The notes under the pieces are model-generated. The model searched no databases, was not told where the DNA came from, and saw only the letters and a program-made list of their open reading frames with translations. The translations under genes and the position numbers were made by a program. A DNA stretch of 7,532 nt. Source: an uncultured Aquincola sp. Its GTDB lineage: Bacteria > Pseudomonadota > Gammaproteobacteria > Burkholderiales > Burkholderiaceae. Every line of letters starts with the position of its first letter. Within the stretch, counting starts at the first letter, position 1. Below, in pieces: positions 4,614 through 7,532 of the stretch. The stretch covers positions 1 through 7,532 of the forward strand of contig CAKZXL010000277.1 of NCBI GenBank assembly GCA_937883885.1. The letters run 5' to 3'.

Positions 4614-6284
4614 ATGGATCGCACGAACTGGAACACAAGGGCGGCGGACCGCACCGATCGCCTGGCGCGCGCCGCGCAGGCACTGGGCAAGGCCCGGGCG
4701 GGCAAGCACGTCGAGGCCGGCAGCATCGGCGAGCTGCTGGAGGCCGTGATGCAGCCGGGCGACCGCGTGTGCCTGGAAGGCAACAACCAGAAGCAGGCCG
4801 ACTTTCTGGCGCGCGCGCTGGCCGATGTCGACGTCTCGCGCGTGCACGCGCTGCACATGGTGCAGTCGGTGCTGTCGCTGCCTGAGCACCTGGACATCTT
4901 CGAGAGCGGCATTGCGCGTCGCCTCGACTTCAGCTTCTCGGGGCCGCAAGGCGCCCGACTGGCCCGCCTGGTGGCGGCCGGCGGCATCGAGATCGGCGCG
5001 ATACACACCTACCTGGAGCTGTTTGCGCGCTACTTCGTCGACCTCACGCCCAAGGTGTCGCTGATCGCGGCCCAGGCCGCCGATGCCGCCGGCAACCTGT
5101 ACACCGGTCCCAACACCGAAGACACGCCGGCCATCGTCGAGGCGACGGCCTTTGCCGGCGGCATCGTCATCGCCCAGGTCAACGAGGTGGTCGGCGCGCT
5201 GCCCCGCGTCGACATCCCGGCCGATTGGGTGGACTTCGTGGTGCAGGCCCCGACGCCCAGTCTCATCGAGCCGCTCTTTACCCGCGACCCGGCGCAGATC
5301 AGCGAGATCCAGGTGTTGATGGCGATGATGGCCATCAAGGGCATTTATGCGGAATACGGGGTGCAGCGGCTGAACCACGGCATCGGGTTCGACACCGCAG
5401 CCATCGAGCTGCTGCTGCCCACCTATGGCGAGTCGCTGGGGCTGAAGGGCCGCATCTGCAGCCATTGGGCGCTCAATCCGCATCCGGCGCTCATTCCGGC
5501 CATCGAGGCCGGTTGGGTCAAGACGGTTCACTCCTTCGGCTCCGAGCTGGGCATGGAGGAGTATGTTCGCGCCCGCGGCGACGTGTTCTTCACCGGCGCT
5601 GACGGCAGCCTGCGCAGCAACCGCGCGTTCTGCCAGGCTGCAGGCCACTATGCCTGCGATCTGTTCATCGGCTCCACGCTGCAGATGGACCTGCAGGGCG
5701 ACAGCTCGACGGCCACGCTCGGGCGCATCACCGGCTTTGGGGGCGCGCCCAACATGGGCGCCGATGCGCGCGGCCGCCGCCACGCCAGCCCGGCCTGGCT
5801 GAAGGCGGGGCAGCAGGCGCGCGCCGGCCGCGGCGGCGCCGCAGGCACGCCGCGCGGCCAGAAGCTCGTGGTGCAGATGGTGGAGACCTTTCGCGAGCAC
5901 ATGGCGCCGGCTTTCGTGGAAAAGCTCGACGCCTGGGAGCTGCAGCAGCAGGCCGGCATGGATTTGCCGCCGATCATGATCTATGGCGAAGACGTCACCC
6001 ACGTGCTGACCGAAGAAGGCATCGCCAACCTGCTGCTTTGCCGCACCGACGAAGAGCGCGAGCAGGCGATTCGCGGCGTGGCCGGCTACACCGCCGTGGG
6101 CCTGGCGCGTGACCGCCGCGCGGTGGAGAACCTGCGCGACCGCGGCGTCATCCGGCGCCCGCAAGACCTGGGCATCGACCCGCGCGAAGCCACACGCAAC
6201 CTGCTGGCCGCCCGCAGCATGCGCGATCTCGTGCGCGCCTCTCACGGGCTGTATGCGCCGCCCAAGCGCTTCCGCAACTGGTGA
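4614..6284 (+). CDS. mdcA: Malonate decarboxylase alpha subunit (acetyl-ACP:malonate ACP transferase)
   Basis: This 556-residue cytoplasmic enzyme transfers the acyl carrier protein from acetyl to malonate, producing malonyl-S-ACP and acetate, in biotin-independent malonate decarboxylase. It has the size and features of the MdcA family, a CoA-transferase-like fold. These include an N-terminal half with GDRVCLEGNNQKQADFLARALADVD (44-68) and KVSLIAAQAADAAGNLYTGPNTEDTPA (147-173), and a C-terminal half with ITGFGGAPNMGADARGRRHASPAWL (372-396) and KLVVQMVETFREHMAPAFVEKLDAWEL. A short Gly/Arg/Ala-rich stretch near residues 400-415 may be a lineage-specific loop. The ATG at 4614 follows gagg (4602-4605), which overlaps the madM stop, with an 8-base spacer. 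It precedes the ACP gene directly; mdcB, which lies between A and C in Klebsiella and Pseudomonas, is absent here. Confidence 0.96.
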   Translation: MDRTNWNTRAADRTDRLARAAQALGKARAGKHVEAGSIGELLEAVMQPGDRVCLEGNNQKQADFLARALADVDVSRVHALHMVQSVLSLPEHLDIFESGIARRLDFSFSGPQGARLARLVAAGGIEIGAIHTYLELFARYFVDLTPKVSLIAAQAADAAGNLYTGPNTEDTPAIVEATAFAGGIVIAQVNEVVGALPRVDIPADWVDFVVQAPTPSLIEPLFTRDPAQISEIQVLMAMMAIKGIYAEYGVQRLNHGIGFDTAAIELLLPTYGESLGLKGRICSHWALNPHPALIPAIEAGWVKTVHSFGSELGMEEYVRARGDVFFTGADGSLRSNRAFCQAAGHYACDLFIGSTLQMDLQGDSSTATLGRITGFGGAPNMGADARGRRHASPAWLKAGQQARAGRGGAAGTPRGQKLVVQMVETFREHMAPAFVEKLDAWELQQQAGMDLPPIMIYGEDVTHVLTEEGIANLLLCRTDEEREQAIRGVAGYTAVGLARDRRAVENLRDRGVIRRPQDLGIDPREATRNLLAARSMRDLVRASHGLYAPPKRFRNW

Positions 6285-6300
6285 ACCGACGGAGCACCTC

Positions 6301-6624
6301 ATGAGCGACATCACGCCGCGGCTCGAGAGCCTGCACTACAGCCTGGCCGGTGACCATCCGGCGGGCCTCTTCAAACCGGTACTGGTCGGGGTCGTCGGCT
6401 CCGGCAACCTGGAAGTCCTGCTGGAGCCCGCCGAGGGCGCGGGCTGCGAAGTCCGCATCGAGACCTCAGCCCGCGGCTTCGGCCAGATCTGGGAAGCGGT
6501 GGTGCGCGACTTCCATGACCGGCACCGCCTGTCCGGCGTTCGCATCGGCATCCACGACATGGGCGCCACCCCGGCCGTCGTCAGTCTGCGGCTGGATCAG
6601 GCCGTGCAGGAGCTGCGGTCATGA
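6301..6624 (+). CDS. mdcC: Malonate decarboxylase acyl carrier protein (delta subunit)
   Basis: This 107-residue carrier protein of the complex holds the acyl group on a 2'-(5''-phosphoribosyl)-3'-dephospho-CoA arm. The attachment Ser is Ser34 in GVVGSGNLEVL, which aligns with Ser25 of the Klebsiella MdcC motif VVGSGD-EVL. The later motif IHDMGATPAVVSLRLDQAVQEL (80-101) is also typical of the family. ATG 6301 is chosen over earlier in-frame codons because ggag (6291-6294) lies 6 bases upstream and the carrier motif follows at the expected distance; the frame upstream of 6301 is mdcA shadow. The stop overlaps the mdcD start as ATGA (6621-6624), indicating translational coupling. The enzymes that make and attach the prosthetic group (MdcB, MdcG) must be encoded outside the window. 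Confidence 0.95.
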   Translation: MSDITPRLESLHYSLAGDHPAGLFKPVLVGVVGSGNLEVLLEPAEGAGCEVRIETSARGFGQIWEAVVRDFHDRHRLSGVRIGIHDMGATPAVVSLRLDQAVQELRS

Positions 6625-7523
6625 CCGCCGCCGTCTCCTACGCCGAATGCAGTGCGCGCGAGCGGCTGGCCCACATCGTCGATCCCGGCAGCTTCCATGA
6701 GTGGCTGCCGCCGGCCGAGAAGGTGACCAGCCCGCACCTCGCGCAACTGGGGGTTCCTTGCGCCTTCGACGACGGCGTGGCCATCGGCCGTGCCCTGCTC
6801 GCCGGCCAGCCGGTGTTCGTCGCCGCCCAGGAGGGCGGCTTCATGGGCGGTGGTGTCGGTGAGGTGCACGGCGCCAAGCTGGTGGGCCTGCTGCACCGTG
6901 CGCTGCGCGACCGCCCGCAGGCCGTGCTGCTGCTGGCCGAATCCGGTGGGGTGCGCCTGCATGAAGCCAACGCGGGCCTGATCGCCGTCTCCGAGGTGAT
7001 GCGCGCACTGCTCGACGTGCGGGCGGCCGGCATTCCGGTGGTGGTGCTCATCGGCGGTGCCAACGGTTGCTTCGGCGGCATGGGCATCGTGGCGCGCTGT
7101 GCCGACCAGGTGGTGATGAGCGACATCGGCCGACTGGCGATGTCGGGCCCCGAGGTGATCGAGGCATCGCATGGGGTGGACGAATTCGATGCCCGTGACC
7201 GCGCGCTGGTGTGGCGCACCACCGGCGGCAAGCACCGCTGGCTCATTGGCGATTGCGATGCGCTGGTGGCCGACGATGTCGGCGCCTTCCGCCAAGCCGC
7301 CATCGTGGCCATGGCACGGCCGCGGCCGGTGACCGCGGCAAGCCTGGAGGCAGAGCACCGGCTGCTGTCGCAGCGGCTGGGTCTGCTGGCGGGCCTGGAC
7401 GATGGGGACGAGGCGCTGGCCCTGTGGCAGCGTTTGGGCGTGGAGCAGGCCGGGCAGGTGGCTGACCTGGAGGTGGACGCCGTGCGTGGCCTGCGCAAGG
7501 TGGCCCTGGAGGACGTGCGATGA
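6621..7523 (+). CDS. mdcD: Malonate decarboxylase beta subunit
   Basis: This 300-residue subunit has a carboxyltransferase (crotonase-like) fold and, with MdcE, decarboxylates malonyl-S-ACP to acetyl-S-ACP and CO2. The recognisable segments are QEGGFMGGGVGEVHGAKLVGLLHRAL (70-94), VLLLAESGGVRLHEANAGL (102-120), VVVLIGGANGCFGGMGIVARCAD (140-162) and IGRLAMSGPEVIEASHGVDEFDARDRALVWRTTGG (169-203). The glycine-rich loops at 107-111 and 144-156 are of the type that form oxyanion holes and acyl-binding turns in this superfamily. The length is normal. The ATG start overlaps the mdcC stop, and the end overlaps the next start in the same way. The strict coupling fits the need for a fixed beta:gamma:delta ratio in the complex. 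Confidence 0.95.
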   Translation: MTAAVSYAECSARERLAHIVDPGSFHEWLPPAEKVTSPHLAQLGVPCAFDDGVAIGRALLAGQPVFVAAQEGGFMGGGVGEVHGAKLVGLLHRALRDRPQAVLLLAESGGVRLHEANAGLIAVSEVMRALLDVRAAGIPVVVLIGGANGCFGGMGIVARCADQVVMSDIGRLAMSGPEVIEASHGVDEFDARDRALVWRTTGGKHRWLIGDCDALVADDVGAFRQAAIVAMARPRPVTAASLEAEHRLLSQRLGLLAGLDDGDEALALWQRLGVEQAGQVADLEVDAVRGLRKVALEDVR

Positions 7524-7532
7524 ACTGGAGAC
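7520..7532 (+). CDS. mdcE: Start of probable malonate decarboxylase gamma subunit (truncated by window)
   Basis: An ATG at 7520 overlaps the mdcD stop (ATGA, 7520-7523) and reads M-N-W-R before the window ends. A strong Shine-Dalgarno sequence, ggagg (7508-7512), lies 7 bases upstream. Four codons carry no family information, so the identity comes only from the invariant D-E order of malonate decarboxylase operons and from the same overlap style as mdcC/mdcD. Confidence 0.6.

Noticed and set aside
3164..5008. 614-codon open frame on the minus strand
   Set aside because: It lies wholly opposite the 3' end of mdcR, madL, madM and the start of mdcA. Its product is His/Gln/Asp/Arg-rich low-complexity sequence with no recognisable domain, the usual antisense shadow of GC-rich genes.
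4584..6314. 576-codon open frame on the minus strand
   Set aside because: It mirrors mdcA almost exactly and has a shadow-type composition (Arg, His, Gln, Ala, Gly). The + strand frame is a clear MdcA.
1..7532. CRISPR array, tRNA or rRNA genes, transposase or prophage genes
   Set aside because: No regularly spaced repeats, cloverleaf sequences, rRNA-like segments or transposase/integrase motifs were seen on either strand.

Overview
The window is high-GC DNA with dense, GC-biased codon use. Its coding content points to a betaproteobacterium, probably Burkholderiales (Comamonadaceae or Rubrivivax/Leptothrix-like). That placement is inferred from base composition, the style of the intergenic repeat and the gene content; no marker gene is present. 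All convincing genes are on the + strand. Long ORFs on the minus strand and in other frames are shadows of GC-rich coding sequence. Region 1 (1-325) has no credible gene. It begins with a palindromic, repeat-like block (about 1-197) with matching inverted ends and several internal hairpins. It continues into a strikingly C-rich, G-poor leader (about 217-300) that carries a perfect 12-bp palindrome. Region 2 (326-2297) is a two-gene unit. The first gene is a subtilisin-family (S8) serine peptidase with an intact catalytic triad, an N-terminal prodomain and no visible signal peptide. The second encodes a 135-residue protein that looks like a free-standing copy of that prodomain, so it is a candidate intramolecular-chaperone or inhibitor partner. 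This pair is the least conventional part of the window. Region 3 (2361 to the right edge) is a malonate utilisation locus. A LysR-type regulator (mdcR-like) is followed by a control region with a textbook LysR arrangement: a T-N11-A dyad about 63 bp before the inferred transcription start, a further half-site next to the -35 and a plausible promoter. Then come the two subunits of the MadL/MadM malonate transporter, MdcA (malonate:ACP transferase, alpha), MdcC (acyl carrier protein, delta), MdcD (beta decarboxylase subunit) and the first codons of what should be MdcE (gamma). The genes are tightly packed, with ATGA overlaps at mdcC/mdcD and mdcD/mdcE. They should work together: malonate enters through MadLM, MdcA exchanges it onto the acetylated ACP (MdcC), and MdcD/MdcE decarboxylate malonyl-ACP to regenerate acetyl-ACP and CO2. 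The cofactor synthesis and loading genes (mdcB, mdcG, mdcH) are not in the window. The order R-L-M-A-C-D-E, with no mdcB between A and C, predicts that they lie downstream.
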